Both the position numbers and the translations under genes were made by a program. A stretch of 64,000 bases of DNA from Paraburkholderia sp. (GTDB lineage: Bacteria; Pseudomonadota; Gammaproteobacteria; Burkholderiales; Burkholderiaceae): NCBI RefSeq assembly GCF_024281035.1, contig NZ_JAMXLH010000022.1, positions 1 to 64,000 of the forward strand, read 5' to 3'. The notes under the pieces are model-generated. The model was given only the letters and a program-made list of their open reading frames with translations, did no database searches and was not told where the DNA came from. Shown piece after piece: positions 17,734 through 28,275 of the stretch (position 1 is the stretch's first letter; each line of letters starts with the position of its first letter).

Positions 17734-18533
17734 ATCGTGGCGCGGGTGGTTCCACGGCTGGCGCCGACGTTTCATCCACTCACCTCGTCCTCATTCCCAG
17801 TTACAACCCTGGAATGAAAGTGGACGAAACGGTGCGCATGGCGCGCGAACAGTGGAACCCGGTCTGGGTGATCGTGGACGGCAGCACCGACGGCAGTGCC
17901 GAGCGTCTTTTGGCGATGGCCGGGCGCGATCCGGGGCTGCGCGTCATCGTGCTGCCGCGCAATCAGGGCAAGGGCGCGGCCGTGCTCGCGGGAATCGACG
18001 CCGCCGCCGCGCGCGGCTTCACGCACGTGCTCGTGATGGACTCCGATGGTCAGCATCCCGCCGATTTGATTCACGCGTTCATGGCGGCATCGAAGGCCGA
18101 CCTCGATGCGATGGTGCTCGGCAGGCCGAAATTCGATGCGAGTGCGCCGCGCGTGCGCGTGCAGGGGCGGCGTCTTTCGAACCTGTGGGCGAACGTCGAA
18201 ACGTTATGGGCGGGCATCGGCGATTCGCTGTATGGCTTTCGCGTGTACCCGATCGCGCCGCTGGCGACGATCATGCATAAACACGGGTGGATGCGCCGTT
18301 TCGATTTCGACCCGGAAGTTGCCGTGCGGCTGTGCTGGCGCGGCGTGCGCCCGATCAACATCGACGCCCCGGTGCGTTATTACAAGGCTCACGAAGGCGG
18401 CGTGTCGCATTTCAATTACGTACGCGACAACGTGCTGTTGACGTGGATGCATCTGCGGCTCGTCGCCGGGTTTCTGTTGCGATTGCCGTTGCTGATCGTG
18501 CGCCGGTTAACGCGCAAAACGCGCGGCGTGTAA
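17730..18533 (+). CDS. Family-2 glycosyltransferase
   Basis: The protein is 267 aa with its start at 17730, in a 4-nt overlap with the ketoreductase stop; the frame is open further upstream but only as a shadow of that gene. GT-A features are LIPSYNPG near 20, VDGSTDGS near 48, NQGKGAAVLAGI near 75, VMDSDGQHP (DxD-like) near 97, and YYKAHEGGVSHFN near 222, with a hydrophobic C-terminus that may bind the membrane. It probably adds a sugar to the lipid product, a step also known in some aryl polyene clusters. Confidence 0.88.
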   Translation: MNRGAGGSTAGADVSSTHLVLIPSYNPGMKVDETVRMAREQWNPVWVIVDGSTDGSAERLLAMAGRDPGLRVIVLPRNQGKGAAVLAGIDAAAARGFTHVLVMDSDGQHPADLIHAFMAASKADLDAMVLGRPKFDASAPRVRVQGRRLSNLWANVETLWAGIGDSLYGFRVYPIAPLATIMHKHGWMRRFDFDPEVAVRLCWRGVRPINIDAPVRYYKAHEGGVSHFNYVRDNVLLTWMHLRLVAGFLLRLPLLIVRRLTRKTRGV

Positions 18534-18724
18534 TTCGCGCCTCGCGCAAGGACCTGTTCACATACGGCGTCGCAATTGAGCGCCTGTGGCTGAACCAGAA
18601 AGCTATCAATCTGAGGCGTGTTTTTACCACTGCCCAGGCGTGCAACTGGTTGCGCGCGCACAAGCACATCGACAAAAACGGCTGTGAAATTGGGTTAGAA
18701 TCGGCGGCAGAACAACTGGCCGCC

Positions 18725-19099
18725 ATGAAGATTCTTCGGACATTCCTCGTTTTGCTGCTGTGCGCGATGCTGCCCATGAGCGGGCTGGCAGCCACGGGCC
18801 TGGCAGGACAATGTCCGATGCAGGAGTCGATGCCGATGCACGATCACGGCGTCAGCCCGGCCGCCCCGGCCGGTTGCGACATGATGATGAAGTCGTCGAC
18901 GTCATCGAAGTCGGGCAAGGCCAGGCACGCCGTGTGCAGCGCCATGGCCCAGTGCCAGTTCGGCAGCATCTTCTATCCGCCCGTGCGGCCAACCGTCACG
19001 CATCCCATGCCTGCCGGCAATCAGGTCGTCTTCCACTACGCAGCGTCGCTTTCCGTCCGTGAGCCGGGCGGCTTCTGGCGTCCCCCTCGATCCATCTGA
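18725..19099 (+). CDS. Small secreted Met/His/Cys-rich protein of the copper island
   Basis: 124 aa with a Sec signal peptide (MKILRTFLVLLLCAMLPM, cleavage after the Leu-Ala-Ala region near residue 23). The mature part is rich in possible soft-metal ligands: CPMQESMPMHDHG near 30-42, CDMMMKSS near 50, and CSAMAQC near 71-77. It precedes the efflux genes by about 90 nt. A periplasmic Cu/Ag-binding or sensing role fits but is inferred from composition and context. No named family is recognised. A TAGAAT at 18696 may be part of its promoter. Confidence 0.75.
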   Translation: MKILRTFLVLLLCAMLPMSGLAATGLAGQCPMQESMPMHDHGVSPAAPAGCDMMMKSSTSSKSGKARHAVCSAMAQCQFGSIFYPPVRPTVTHPMPAGNQVVFHYAASLSVREPGGFWRPPRSI

Positions 19100-19191
19100 T
19101 CCCAACCTGACTGGTTCGCCGCGTTCGCGGCGAGGTCGTCCTGTATCCAGGACGTGGAGTCCCTTTGGATTCCGCTCTGTGGGGTTAGAGC

Positions 19192-20484
19192 ATGTCACTC
19201 ACTTTTGGCACGCTGCTGTCGCGGCGTGCGACGCAGCGCGCGCGTACGTTCGGCGCGGCGCTGATATGGGCGAGCGCCTGCGCGCACGCCCAGCAAGCAC
19301 CCGTCACGCTTGATGCGGCATTACAGGCCGCAACCGACCGCTCCACGGCCATCCAGGCGGCGCAGGCATCCGTGAGCGCCAGCTCCGAGGCGGCCGTCAA
19401 GGCCGGCCAGCTACCGGAACCGGCGCTATCGGCCGGCGTCGACAATCTGCCCATCAACGGACCGCAAGGATTCACGATCGGCCAGAACGAACTGACGATG
19501 CGCCGTGTCGGCATCGAGCAGGAATGGGTCTCCGGCGCAAAGCGGCGGCTGCGCTCGGCGCTCGCCGACGAGGTCGTGGGCCGCGAACGGGCCGGGTACC
19601 TCGGACAGCTTGCGAACGTTCGCCAGCAGACGGCGGACGCATGGCTGAACGCCATCTACGTGAAGCAGGCTGTCTCGCTGCAGCAGGCACTGCTGGAGCA
19701 GATGAACCACGAACTCGCGGCAACGCAGGCGTCGTATCGCGGCGCGAAAGCCACGGCCGCCGACGTCGTGCAGGCGAAGGCGATCCTCGCGCAGACGCAA
19801 GACCAGTTGCTCAAGGCCACACAGACCTTCCAGACCGCGCTGATCACGCTGTCTCGCTGGACTGCGGCCCCCGTTGCCGATGTGGCGGGCGAGCCGCCTG
19901 CGCCCGAATCCTACGTTTCCACGCTGGCGCCGGAAGAACTGCGGCGCGTCCAGCCGACGCTCGTGGCCGCGCAGAGAGACATCGACGTGGCCGATGCCGA
20001 CCGCGCCGCGGCCAGCAGCGACCGCACGCCGAACTGGACGTGGAACGTCTCCTACCTGCAGGGCGGCGGCAATTCGCGGTTTGCCTCGATCGGCGTGCGT
20101 ATTCCGCTTCCGGTCAACCGCAAAAACATCGAGGACCGCGACGTCGCCGAAAAAGCTGAGCTCGCAACCAAAGCGCGTCTGATGTACGAAGACGTGCTTC
20201 GACAGGTGCAGACGGATATCCGCATCGAAACCTCGACGCTCGCGAGCGGCCGCGAACGCATCGCCAATCTCACGCGATCGCTGCTGCCTGCATCCGGCCA
20301 GCGCGTCGAACTGGCGAGCGCCGCCTACAAGGCCGGAACCGGCTCGCTGGCGGACACGTTCGCCGCGCGTCGCGCACAAATCGACGCGCAGCTTCAGGTG
20401 CTCGATCTCAAACGCGAGGTCTCGCAGACCTGGGCGCAGCTTGAGTATCAAGTCGTGCCGCAGACGATGACGCCGGCCCAATGA
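19192..20484 (+). CDS. TolC-family outer-membrane efflux channel (CusC/CzcC-like)
   Basis: 430 aa with a signal peptide ending near residue 33 (CAHA-QQ) and two outer-membrane-efflux-protein repeats (VTLDAALQAATDRS ... and a second one from about residue 235). The long amphipathic helices are of the CzcC/CusC kind (LANVRQQTADAWLNAIYVKQA). It forms the outer-membrane channel of the tripartite HME-RND pump encoded by the next two genes. The stop overlaps an upstream in-frame ATG of the adaptor gene, indicating one transcript. Confidence 0.9.
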   Translation: MSLTFGTLLSRRATQRARTFGAALIWASACAHAQQAPVTLDAALQAATDRSTAIQAAQASVSASSEAAVKAGQLPEPALSAGVDNLPINGPQGFTIGQNELTMRRVGIEQEWVSGAKRRLRSALADEVVGRERAGYLGQLANVRQQTADAWLNAIYVKQAVSLQQALLEQMNHELAATQASYRGAKATAADVVQAKAILAQTQDQLLKATQTFQTALITLSRWTAAPVADVAGEPPAPESYVSTLAPEELRRVQPTLVAAQRDIDVADADRAAASSDRTPNWTWNVSYLQGGGNSRFASIGVRIPLPVNRKNIEDRDVAEKAELATKARLMYEDVLRQVQTDIRIETSTLASGRERIANLTRSLLPASGQRVELASAAYKAGTGSLADTFAARRAQIDAQLQVLDLKREVSQTWAQLEYQVVPQTMTPAQ

Positions 20485-20495
20485 AGGAGAAGAAC

Positions 20496-22058
20496 ATGAC
20501 GAAGAACATTCCGGTGCGCGCGATCGTGGCGCTGCTGGTGGCTGCGGCGCTGGTGGGAATCGGCTATTTCGCGGGCGCGCGGCACGCCGCGACCAGGGGA
20601 GCAACAGCGGGCGCGAGCGCGGGTGCAGCGGTCAATCCCGCTGACAAAATCGACCCGAAAACAGGCAGGAAAGTGCTGTACTGGCGCGATCCGATGTCGC
20701 CCAACCAGCATTTCGACAAGCCCGGCAAGTCGCCTTTCATGGACATGCAGCTCGAGCCGGTCTTCGCGGACGAAGGTGACGACGCGAGTGGCAACACAAG
20801 CGGCATCAAGATCGACCCCGGCCTGCAGCAGAACCTCGGCATCCGTTACGCGAGCGTGCGCCGCGAAGAAACGACGGAAGGGTTCGATGCCGTCGGCACC
20901 ACGCAGTTCGACGAATCGCAGGCCGATGTCGTGCAGTCGCGCGTCACCGGGTACATCGACCGGCTGTTCGCCCGAGCCCCGATGCAGCGCATTGCGAAGG
21001 GCGCGCCCATCGCGTCCCTGTTCGTCCCCGACTGGCTTGCGCCGCAAGAAGAGTATCTTGCGCTCAGGCGCGCAAGCCCGGATAACGGCGTGGATAACAG
21101 CCTGCTGGAAGCATCGCGGGCGCGCATGCGGGCGATGTCGATTCCCGAGGGCGTGATCGCCAGCCTCGACCGCACCGGCCAGGCGCAGACCCACATCGTC
21201 CTGGCGTCGCCGGAAACCGGCGTCGTGAGCGAGCTGAATGTTCGTGACGGCGCACAGGTGACGCCCGGCCAGACCCTGGCGAAGGTCGCGGGCCTTTCGA
21301 AGCTGTGGCTCATCGTGGAAATACCGGAAGCGCTGGCGTTGGCCGTGCAGCCCGGCATGGTGGTGGACGCAACCTTCTCCGGCGATCCGTCCCGGCACTT
21401 CAAAGGGCAGATCCGCGAAATCCTTCCGGGCATCAACACCACGAGCCGCACGCTGCAGGCGCGCCTCGAAATCGACAACACCGCGCAGAAGCTCACGCCC
21501 GGCATGCTGATGCGCGTGCACGTCGGCGCGCACAAACCGGTTTTGCGCCTGCTCGTGCCGTCCGAAGCCGTCATCACCACCGGCAGGCGGTCGGTCGTCA
21601 TCGTCAAGGACGCGAGCGGTCGGCTGCTGCCCGTCGAAGTCACCGTCGGGCGCGATGTCGGCAACGAGACGGAAGTCACCGGCGGACTCGATGAGGGCGC
21701 AACGGTCGTGGCATCCGGCCAGTTCCTGATCGACTCGGAAGCCAGCCTGAAATCGGTCCTGCCGAGACTGGAGGGCGCTGCGGGCGCGAGTGCAGCCGCG
21801 CCGACGTCCGCACCGGCCGCCGCCGCGCAGACGTATGAGACCACCGGCAAGGTCGAAAAGGTGACGGCCGCCGACATCACGCTCTCGCATCAGGCGGTGC
21901 AGGCGCTGGGTTGGAGCGCGATGACGATGTCGTTCGGCAAGCCCGCGCCCGACGCATTCCCGGGCATCGAACCCGGCCAGACGGTCCACTTCGTGTTCCG
22001 CGAGTCGGACGACGGATACCTGCTGACGAAGGTCGAACCCGTGGGAGACGCCAGATGA
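20496..22058 (+). CDS. cusB: CusB-like periplasmic adaptor with C-terminal CusF-like domain
   Basis: The protein is 520 aa from MTKNIP. AAGGAG at 20484-20489 lies 6 nt before the ATG at 20496, so this start is preferred over the ATG at 20481. Domains in order are an N-terminal membrane anchor, a heavy-metal-binding segment (YWRDPMSPN ... [14 protein letters not shown], near 60-85), the membrane-fusion hairpin, lipoyl and barrel domains, and a CusF-like domain in the last 75 residues. That last domain has His, Trp and two Met in the order of the Cu(I)/Ag(I) site (HQAV ... GWSAMTM). It links the pump to the outer-membrane channel and offers metal to it. Confidence 0.92.
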   Translation: MTKNIPVRAIVALLVAAALVGIGYFAGARHAATRGATAGASAGAAVNPADKIDPKTGRKVLYWRDPMSPNQHFDKPGKSPFMDMQLEPVFADEGDDASGNTSGIKIDPGLQQNLGIRYASVRREETTEGFDAVGTTQFDESQADVVQSRVTGYIDRLFARAPMQRIAKGAPIASLFVPDWLAPQEEYLALRRASPDNGVDNSLLEASRARMRAMSIPEGVIASLDRTGQAQTHIVLASPETGVVSELNVRDGAQVTPGQTLAKVAGLSKLWLIVEIPEALALAVQPGMVVDATFSGDPSRHFKGQIREILPGINTTSRTLQARLEIDNTAQKLTPGMLMRVHVGAHKPVLRLLVPSEAVITTGRRSVVIVKDASGRLLPVEVTVGRDVGNETEVTGGLDEGATVVASGQFLIDSEASLKSVLPRLEGAAGASAAAPTSAPAAAAQTYETTGKVEKVTAADITLSHQAVQALGWSAMTMSFGKPAPDAFPGIEPGQTVHFVFRESDDGYLLTKVEPVGDAR

Positions 22059-25000
22059 TCGCCCGTCTTATCCGCTGGTCCATTCAGAACCGGTTTCTCG
22101 TGCTGCTCGCGACGGTGCTTGTCGCCGCGTGGGGCGTGTACTCGCTCAGGGAAACGCCGCTCGACGCGTTGCCGGACCTGTCCGACACGCAGGTCATCAT
22201 CAAGGCATCGTATCCGGGCAAGGCCCCGCAGGTCGTCGAAGACCAGGTGACGTATCCGCTCACGACGACACTGCTGGGCGTGCCGGGCGCGAAGACCATC
22301 CGGGCGTATTCGTCGTTCGGCGACGCGTTCGTCTACGTGCTGTTCGACGACAAGACCGATCAGTACTGGGCCCGCTCGCGCGTGCTCGAATATCTGAACC
22401 AGGTGCAGAGCCGACTGCCGCAAGGCGCGACGGTTTCGCTCGGGCCGGACGCAACCGGCGTGGGCTGGGTGTACGAGTACGCGCTGGTCGACCGCACCGG
22501 CCAGCACGACCTGGGAGAACTGCGCGCACTCAACGACTGGTTCCTCAAGTTCGAGCTGAAGTCCGTGCCGGACGTATCGGAAGTGGCCAGCATCGGCGGC
22601 ATGGTGCGCCAGTATCAGGTCGTGCTCGACCCCGACAGGCTGCGCGCATACGGCATCACCCAGTCGATGGTGACCGATGCTTTGAGCAAGGCCAACCAGG
22701 AATCGGGCGGCTCGGTGATCGAACTGGCCGAATCGGACTACATGGTCCGCTCGTCGGGTTATCTGCACTCGCTCGACGATTTTCGCAACGTCGTGCTCCG
22801 GACCAACGAAGCCGGTACGCCCGTTGTGCTCGGTGACGTCGCGCGCATCCAGGTCGGGCCGGAGATGCGCCGGGGGATTGCCGAACTGAATGGCGAAGGC
22901 GAAGTCGCGGGCGGTGTCGTCGTCATGCGCTCAGGCAAAAACGCGCTGACGACCATCGACGCAGTCAAGGCAAAGCTCGCCGACCTGAAGCGGTCGTTGC
23001 CGCCCGGCGTCGAGGTTGTGACGACGTATGACCGCTCCCGGCTCATCGAGCGCGCCGTGGACAACCTGAAGGACAAGCTCATCGAGGAGTTCATCATCGT
23101 CGGGCTGGTCTGCGCGGTCTTTCTCTTTCACCTGCGCAGCGCATTCGTTGCCATCCTGGCGCTGCCGCTCGGCGTGCTGACCGCTTTTGTCGTCATGCGC
23201 TATCAGGGGGTGAACGCGAATCTGATGTCGCTGGGCGGCATTGCCATCGCCATCGGCGCGATGATCGACGCGGCCATCGTGATGATCGAGAACGCGCACA
23301 AGCATATCGAGGCGTACGATCACGCGCATCCCGGCAGGTCCATGACGACGGCGCAGCGCTGGGATCTCATCGCGACATCGGCAGCGGAAGTCGGGCCCGC
23401 CCTGTTCTTTTCGCTGCTGATCATCACGCTGTCGTTCATCCCGGTGTTTTCGCTGGAGGGGCAGGAAGGCAAGCTGTTTTCGCCGCTTGCGTTCACGAAG
23501 ACCTACACGATTGCCGCGGCAGCCGGTCTTTCCGTGACGCTCGTGCCGGTTCTGATGGGATATCTGATTCGCGGGCGCATTCCGCACGAGAACGCCAACC
23601 CCATCAATCGCGTGCTCATTCGCCTGTACCGGCCGATGCTCGAAGCGACGCTGCGCCGCCCGTGGTTCACCATCGGGCTTGCCGTGCTTGCGCTGGTGCT
23701 GACCGCCATTCCCGTCTCGCGCCTCGGCGGCGAATTCCTGCCGCCGCTCGACGAGGGTGACTTGCTGTACATGCCGACTGCACTCCCAGGCATTTCGGCC
23801 GACAAGGCATCCGAACTGCTGCAGCAGACCGACCGGCTCATCAAAACGGTCCCCGAGGTTGCGAGCGTGTTCGGCAAATCGGGGCGTGCCGATACGGCAA
23901 CCGACCCGGCGCCGCTCGAAATGTTCGAGACCACCATCCAGTTGAAGCCGCGCAGCCAGTGGCGTCCGGGCATGACGCCGGAAAAGCTCGTCGATGAACT
24001 CGACAAGACCGTCAAGGTGCCCGGACTCTCGAACGTGTGGGTGCCGCCCATTCGCAACCGCCTCGACATGTTGTCGACAGGCATCAAGACGCCGGTGGGG
24101 ATCAAGATTTCCGGGCCGGACCTCGCCCGGATCAACGAAATCGCGACGCACGTGGAGGCGGCGGTGAAGGATGTGCCGGGGGTGACCTCGGCGCTCGCGG
24201 AGCGCCTCAACGGCGGCCGCTACATCGACGTGGACATCAACCGGCAGGCGGCCGCGCGCTACGGTCTTTCGATCGGCGATATTCAGTCGGTCGTCTCGAC
24301 GGCCGTGGGCGGCGAAGATGTTGGCGAAGTGATTGCCGGGCGCGAGCGCTTTCCCATCAATATCCGCTATCCACGCGAGGTTCGCGACTCGCTTGAAAAA
24401 CTGCGGCGGTTGCCGGTTCTGACTGACCGGGGCGCACAGATCCAGCTTGGTGACGTCGCCGATATCCGGATCGCCGACGGGCCGCCCATGATTCGCAGCG
24501 AAAACGCGCGGCTCTCCGGCTATGTCTACGTCGATATCCGCAACGTGGATCTTCAGTCTGCAGTGAAGGCGATGCAACACGCCGTTGCCGAAAAGGTCGT
24601 GCTGCCGCCCGGCTATTCGATTGCGTGGTCCGGGCAGTTCGAGTACCTCGAACGTGCCTCGGCCAGACTGCGCACCGTCATTCCGGTCACGCTCGCCGTC
24701 ATCTTCGTGCTGCTGTTCCTCACGTTTAATTCGGCCGCCGATGCGCTTTTGCTGATGTCGACCGTGCCGTTCGCGCTGGTGGGCGGCTTCTGGCTCATCT
24801 GGATACTGGGGCATGCGGTTTCCGTGGCAACCGCGGTCGGCTTCATCGCGCTCGCGGGTGTCGCCGCCGAATTCGGCGTCGTCATGCTCCTGTACTTAAA
24901 GGGGGCGCTGAACAGGCGGCTCGAACACGGGGAGCCGCTGACCGAAGCCACGCTGCTCGACGCAATCCGCGAGGGCGCAGTGTTACGCGTGCGGCCCAAG

Positions 25001-25261
25001 GCGATGACGGTTGCGGTCGTGCTGGCGGGCCTGATCCCCATCATGATCGGCCATGGCGCGGGTTCGGAAGTCATGCAGCGCATCGCCGCGCCGATGGTGG
25101 GCGGCATGGTTACTGCACCGCTCCTTTCGATGTTCGTTATTCCCGCCGCCTGGCTCCTGTTGCAGCGCCGTCGCGTCAGGCAAAGACACGACGCACAGTC
25201 ACTTGATGCAGTTCCTTCCGGCACAGAAGTGCCCACTACCGAAACCGGAGAGATTCAATGA
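22055..25261 (+). CDS. cusA: CusA-like Cu(I)/Ag(I) RND efflux pump
   Basis: The protein is 1068 aa from MIARLIRWS; its ATG overlaps the cusB stop by 4 nt. It is an HME-RND inner-membrane transporter with 12 membrane segments and the monovalent-metal signature [17 protein letters not shown] in TM4, as in CusA/SilA; the zinc CzcA type has other residues there. The periplasmic Met-containing [13 protein letters not shown] and the C-terminal [14 protein letters not shown] match the family. It uses the proton gradient to expel copper or silver across the envelope. The length is standard, with no visible defects. Confidence 0.95.
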   Translation: MIARLIRWSIQNRFLVLLATVLVAAWGVYSLRETPLDALPDLSDTQVIIKASYPGKAPQVVEDQVTYPLTTTLLGVPGAKTIRAYSSFGDAFVYVLFDDKTDQYWARSRVLEYLNQVQSRLPQGATVSLGPDATGVGWVYEYALVDRTGQHDLGELRALNDWFLKFELKSVPDVSEVASIGGMVRQYQVVLDPDRLRAYGITQSMVTDALSKANQESGGSVIELAESDYMVRSSGYLHSLDDFRNVVLRTNEAGTPVVLGDVARIQVGPEMRRGIAELNGEGEVAGGVVVMRSGKNALTTIDAVKAKLADLKRSLPPGVEVVTTYDRSRLIERAVDNLKDKLIEEFIIVGLVCAVFLFHLRSAFVAILALPLGVLTAFVVMRYQGVNANLMSLGGIAIAIGAMIDAAIVMIENAHKHIEAYDHAHPGRSMTTAQRWDLIATSAAEVGPALFFSLLIITLSFIPVFSLEGQEGKLFSPLAFTKTYTIAAAAGLSVTLVPVLMGYLIRGRIPHENANPINRVLIRLYRPMLEATLRRPWFTIGLAVLALVLTAIPVSRLGGEFLPPLDEGDLLYMPTALPGISADKASELLQQTDRLIKTVPEVASVFGKSGRADTATDPAPLEMFETTIQLKPRSQWRPGMTPEKLVDELDKTVKVPGLSNVWVPPIRNRLDMLSTGIKTPVGIKISGPDLARINEIATHVEAAVKDVPGVTSALAERLNGGRYIDVDINRQAAARYGLSIGDIQSVVSTAVGGEDVGEVIAGRERFPINIRYPREVRDSLEKLRRLPVLTDRGAQIQLGDVADIRIADGPPMIRSENARLSGYVYVDIRNVDLQSAVKAMQHAVAEKVVLPPGYSIAWSGQFEYLERASARLRTVIPVTLAVIFVLLFLTFNSAADALLLMSTVPFALVGGFWLIWILGHAVSVATAVGFIALAGVAAEFGVVMLLYLKGALNRRLEHGEPLTEATLLDAIREGAVLRVRPKAMTVAVVLAGLIPIMIGHGAGSEVMQRIAAPMVGGMVTAPLLSMFVIPAAWLLLQRRRVRQRHDAQSLDAVPSGTEVPTTETGEIQ

Positions 25262-25632
25262 AAAGGACGATTGTTGCTGTCGCAACGCTTTCAGCCGCGT
25301 TTGCAGCCACGCTTGCAGCCACGGCAGCGGCCCCTGCATTCGCGGCTGACGCCATGGCCGGCATGAACATGTCGGCGAAGCCTTCCGCCATGCACCCGGC
25401 GATGAACAACGCGCTGGCAAGCGCCGAAGTCAGGAAGGTGAATGCAGCAAACGGAATGATTACGCTGAAACACGGCGCGCTGGAAAACATCGGCATGCCG
25501 CCGATGATCATGGCCTATAAGGCGAAGGACGCCGATATGGTCAAACAGGTTCATGAAGGCGACAAGGTCAAGGTGCGCATAGAAAACATTGGCGGCACGC
25601 CGGTTATCGTGAAACTGGAAAAGCAGTCGTGA
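25258..25632 (+). CDS. cusF: CusF-like periplasmic copper-binding protein
   Basis: 124 aa with a signal peptide ending AFA-AD near residue 30, a Met-rich linker (MAGMNMSAK) and a CusF-type barrel ([17 protein letters not shown] ... [10 protein letters not shown] ... [13 protein letters not shown]). It keeps the His and the two Met ligands but has Met where E. coli CusF has the capping Trp44. It overlaps the cusA stop by 4 nt. It probably passes Cu(I)/Ag(I) to the CusB adaptor, which carries its own Trp-containing domain. Confidence 0.92.
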   Translation: MKRTIVAVATLSAAFAATLAATAAAPAFAADAMAGMNMSAKPSAMHPAMNNALASAEVRKVNAANGMITLKHGALENIGMPPMIMAYKAKDADMVKQVHEGDKVKVRIENIGGTPVIVKLEKQS

Positions 25633-25783
25633 CGAGTCGGTGATACGGTGCTCGCAGGGCGGCCACTGATGGTCGGCCTGCGGCTGATGAGAATGACAAC
25701 CGGTTGCTGGCGTTCGAGCGAAAATTCGGGTCGTGCAGCCAATCGGAAAGTGGACCCTGCGCAGATGGCAAAGGAGTATCACG

Positions 25784-28249
25784 ATGAGCGGTCAACGTAG
25801 CGAAGACAGGTCATATCAACAACGGATTTCCGGGCAATCATCCTCGGTCACGCATCATGCGCACGACATGGATGAGCACCCTGCGGGCGCCGGGCACGAG
25901 CACGACGGACATGCCCATCACAGTGAAGATCACGCCGTGCACAGGCGTGTTGAGGAACCGCTTCATGACCCCGTCTGCGGCATGAAAGTTACGGATCAAT
26001 CGCGCTTTCACAGCGAGTACGGCGCAAGGCAATACTACTTCTGCAGCGATGCGTGTCTGACAAAGTTTCAGTCGGACCCGGGGAAGTACGTCGAAGCCAC
26101 GCCCGCCGAGTCTTTATCAACTGCGCCTGCGGGCACCCTCTACACGTGCCCGATGCACCCGGAGATACGCCAGGACCACCCCGGTCAGTGTCCTAAGTGC
26201 GGCATGACCCTGGAACCGGTTCTGCCCAGCATCGATGAAGGCGAGAATCCGGAACTCGTCGATTTTCGGCGGCGCTTCTGGTGGACGCTGCCGCTCACTG
26301 CGATTGTTTTCGTCCTCGCGATGTTCGGCCATGGACTCGAACTGATGTCCACGTCGGCCGGGAACTGGATTGAATTCGTCCTGGCCACTCCCGTTACGTT
26401 ATGGGCCGGCTTTCCATTCTTCAAGCGATGCGTTCGCTCGTTTCTCAACCGCAGTCCGAACATGTGGACGCTCATCGGGCTCGGAACGGGCGCAGCCTAT
26501 TTCTACAGCGTCGTCGCCACCGTCTTTCCGGGGATATTTCCCGAGACGTACAGCGCTCACGGGCGAGTCGGTGTCTATTTTGAAGCCGCAGCAGTCATCA
26601 TTTCCCTCACGTTGCTTGGGCAACTACTCGAACTGAAGGCCCGTTCGCAAACGTCCGCCGCCATCAAGGCGCTTCTTGGTCTCGCGCCCAAGACCGCGCG
26701 GCGCATCAACGCGGACGGCTCGGAGGAAGATGTCCCGTTATCGCACGTGCATGTGGGCGACCTGCTTCGCGTGCGGCCAGGCGAGAAAGTCCCCGTGGAT
26801 GGCGTCGTGACCGAGGGCGCGAGTTCACTCGACGAATCGATGATTACCGGCGAGCCCATTCCCGTGACGAAGCGCGTTGGCGACCATGTTGTTGGCGCAA
26901 CGATGAATGCGACCGGCAGTCTCGTGATCCGCTCCGAAAAGGTCGGCTCGCAGACCGTGCTGTCGCAGATCGTACAGATGGTCGCGCAGGCGCAGCGCTC
27001 GAGAGCGCCGATGCAGCGCATGGCCGACAAGGTTGCGGGCGTGTTCGTGGTGGTGGTGGTCGGTGTCGCGCTGCTGACGTTCATCGTGTGGGGCCTGTTC
27101 GGACCCGCGCCTGGTTGGGTGTTTGGATTCATCAACGCAGTGGCGGTGCTGATTATCGCGTGCCCTTGTGCGCTCGGACTTGCCACGCCGATGTCCATCA
27201 TGGTTGCCAGTGGCAAAGGCGCCTCAAACGGCGTGCTCTTTCGCGACGCGGCCGCCATTGAAAATCTGCGCAAAGTCGACGTCCTCATTGTCGACAAGAC
27301 AGGAACGCTGACCGAAGGACGTCCGGCCTTCGAGCGGGCAGTGGGGACGAATGGTTACACCGCTGACGACGTACTTCGCCTTGCGGCGAGTATCGATCAG
27401 GGAAGCGAGCATCCGCTTGCCGCAGCGATTGTCGCGGCTGCGCGCGCAAAGAACCTGGCGCTGGAGCGCGCCGAGGACTTCGAATCTGCAACCGGCATCG
27501 GCGTGCGCGCGCGTGTTGACGGCAAAAAGGCGGCCTTGGGCAACACGGCCCTGATGCAGACCGATGCCGTCTCTGTCGAGTTGCTGGCCACGGAAGCGGA
27601 CCGCATGCGCTCACAGGGCGCGAGCGTCATGTACCTCGCGGTCGATGGCAGTCTGGCCGGTTTGTTGTCCGTGGCCGACCCGATCAAGGCGACGACGCCG
27701 GAAGCCCTCGCGACGTTGAAGGAAAACGGAATTCGTGTCGTGATGGCGACCGGCGACGGTGTGGCGACGGCGAAGGCCGTTGCCGAGAAGCTCGGCGTCG
27801 ACGAGTTTCATGGTGAGGTCAAACCCGCCGACAAACTCGATCTGGTGACGAAGCTTCAGCAAGGCGGGCACGTTGTGGCGATGGCGGGAGACGGCATCAA
27901 CGACGCACCGGCGCTCGCGAAGGCCGATGTCGGGGTTGCCATGGGAACGGGCACGGACGTGGCAATGAGCAGCGCGCAGGTGACCCTCGTGAAGGGCGAT
28001 CTGCGCGGTATCGCGCGTGCGCGGGAATTGTCGGCGGCGACCGTCGCAAACATGAAGCAGAACCTCGGCTTCGCGTTTGTGTACAACGCGCTCGGCATTC
28101 CGCTGGCTGCCGGGGTGCTTTACCCGTTCACGGGTTTGCTGCTCTCGCCAATGATCGCTGCGCTCGCAATGAGCCTGAGTTCCGCTTCAGTCGTTTCAAA
28201 CGCGCTGAGGCTCCGTAATGCACGAATCCAGGCCCGAATCCAGATTTGA
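25784..28249 (+). CDS. copA: Cu(I)-translocating P1B-type ATPase with YHS and heavy-metal-binding domains
   Basis: The protein is 821 aa from MSGQRS (AAGGAG at 25771-25776). Order: a His-rich N-terminus (about 20-55), a YHS domain (DPVCGMKV near 66), a zinc-ribbon-like heavy-metal domain (YTCPMHPEI ... CPKCGM near 122-145), and an eight-helix ATPase core with the phosphatase motif TGEP, CPC (IIACPCALG) in TM6, DKTGT phosphorylation site, SEHPLA, and [12 protein letters not shown] and MSLSS motifs in TM7/TM8 indicate Cu(I)/Ag(I) specificity. It lacks the classic CxxC ferredoxin-like domain. It exports cytosolic copper, complementing the Cus pump. Transcription from its own promoter in the 151-bp gap is possible. 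Confidence 0.93.
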   Translation: MSGQRSEDRSYQQRISGQSSSVTHHAHDMDEHPAGAGHEHDGHAHHSEDHAVHRRVEEPLHDPVCGMKVTDQSRFHSEYGARQYYFCSDACLTKFQSDPGKYVEATPAESLSTAPAGTLYTCPMHPEIRQDHPGQCPKCGMTLEPVLPSIDEGENPELVDFRRRFWWTLPLTAIVFVLAMFGHGLELMSTSAGNWIEFVLATPVTLWAGFPFFKRCVRSFLNRSPNMWTLIGLGTGAAYFYSVVATVFPGIFPETYSAHGRVGVYFEAAAVIISLTLLGQLLELKARSQTSAAIKALLGLAPKTARRINADGSEEDVPLSHVHVGDLLRVRPGEKVPVDGVVTEGASSLDESMITGEPIPVTKRVGDHVVGATMNATGSLVIRSEKVGSQTVLSQIVQMVAQAQRSRAPMQRMADKVAGVFVVVVVGVALLTFIVWGLFGPAPGWVFGFINAVAVLIIACPCALGLATPMSIMVASGKGASNGVLFRDAAAIENLRKVDVLIVDKTGTLTEGRPAFERAVGTNGYTADDVLRLAASIDQGSEHPLAAAIVAAARAKNLALERAEDFESATGIGVRARVDGKKAALGNTALMQTDAVSVELLATEADRMRSQGASVMYLAVDGSLAGLLSVADPIKATTPEALATLKENGIRVVMATGDGVATAKAVAEKLGVDEFHGEVKPADKLDLVTKLQQGGHVVAMAGDGINDAPALAKADVGVAMGTGTDVAMSSAQVTLVKGDLRGIARARELSAATVANMKQNLGFAFVYNALGIPLAAGVLYPFTGLLLSPMIAALAMSLSSASVVSNALRLRNARIQARIQI

Positions 28250-28275
28250 TGTTGCCTGGGAGTGGAGGCGCAATG

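Noticed and set aside
22931..24814. 627-codon minus-strand frame opposite cusA
   Set aside because: Shadow of a fully conserved pump gene, with no recognisable protein features.
25633..25783. CueR-type operator before the copper ATPase
   Set aside because: No ACCTTCC-spaced palindrome with a 19-bp promoter spacer is visible.
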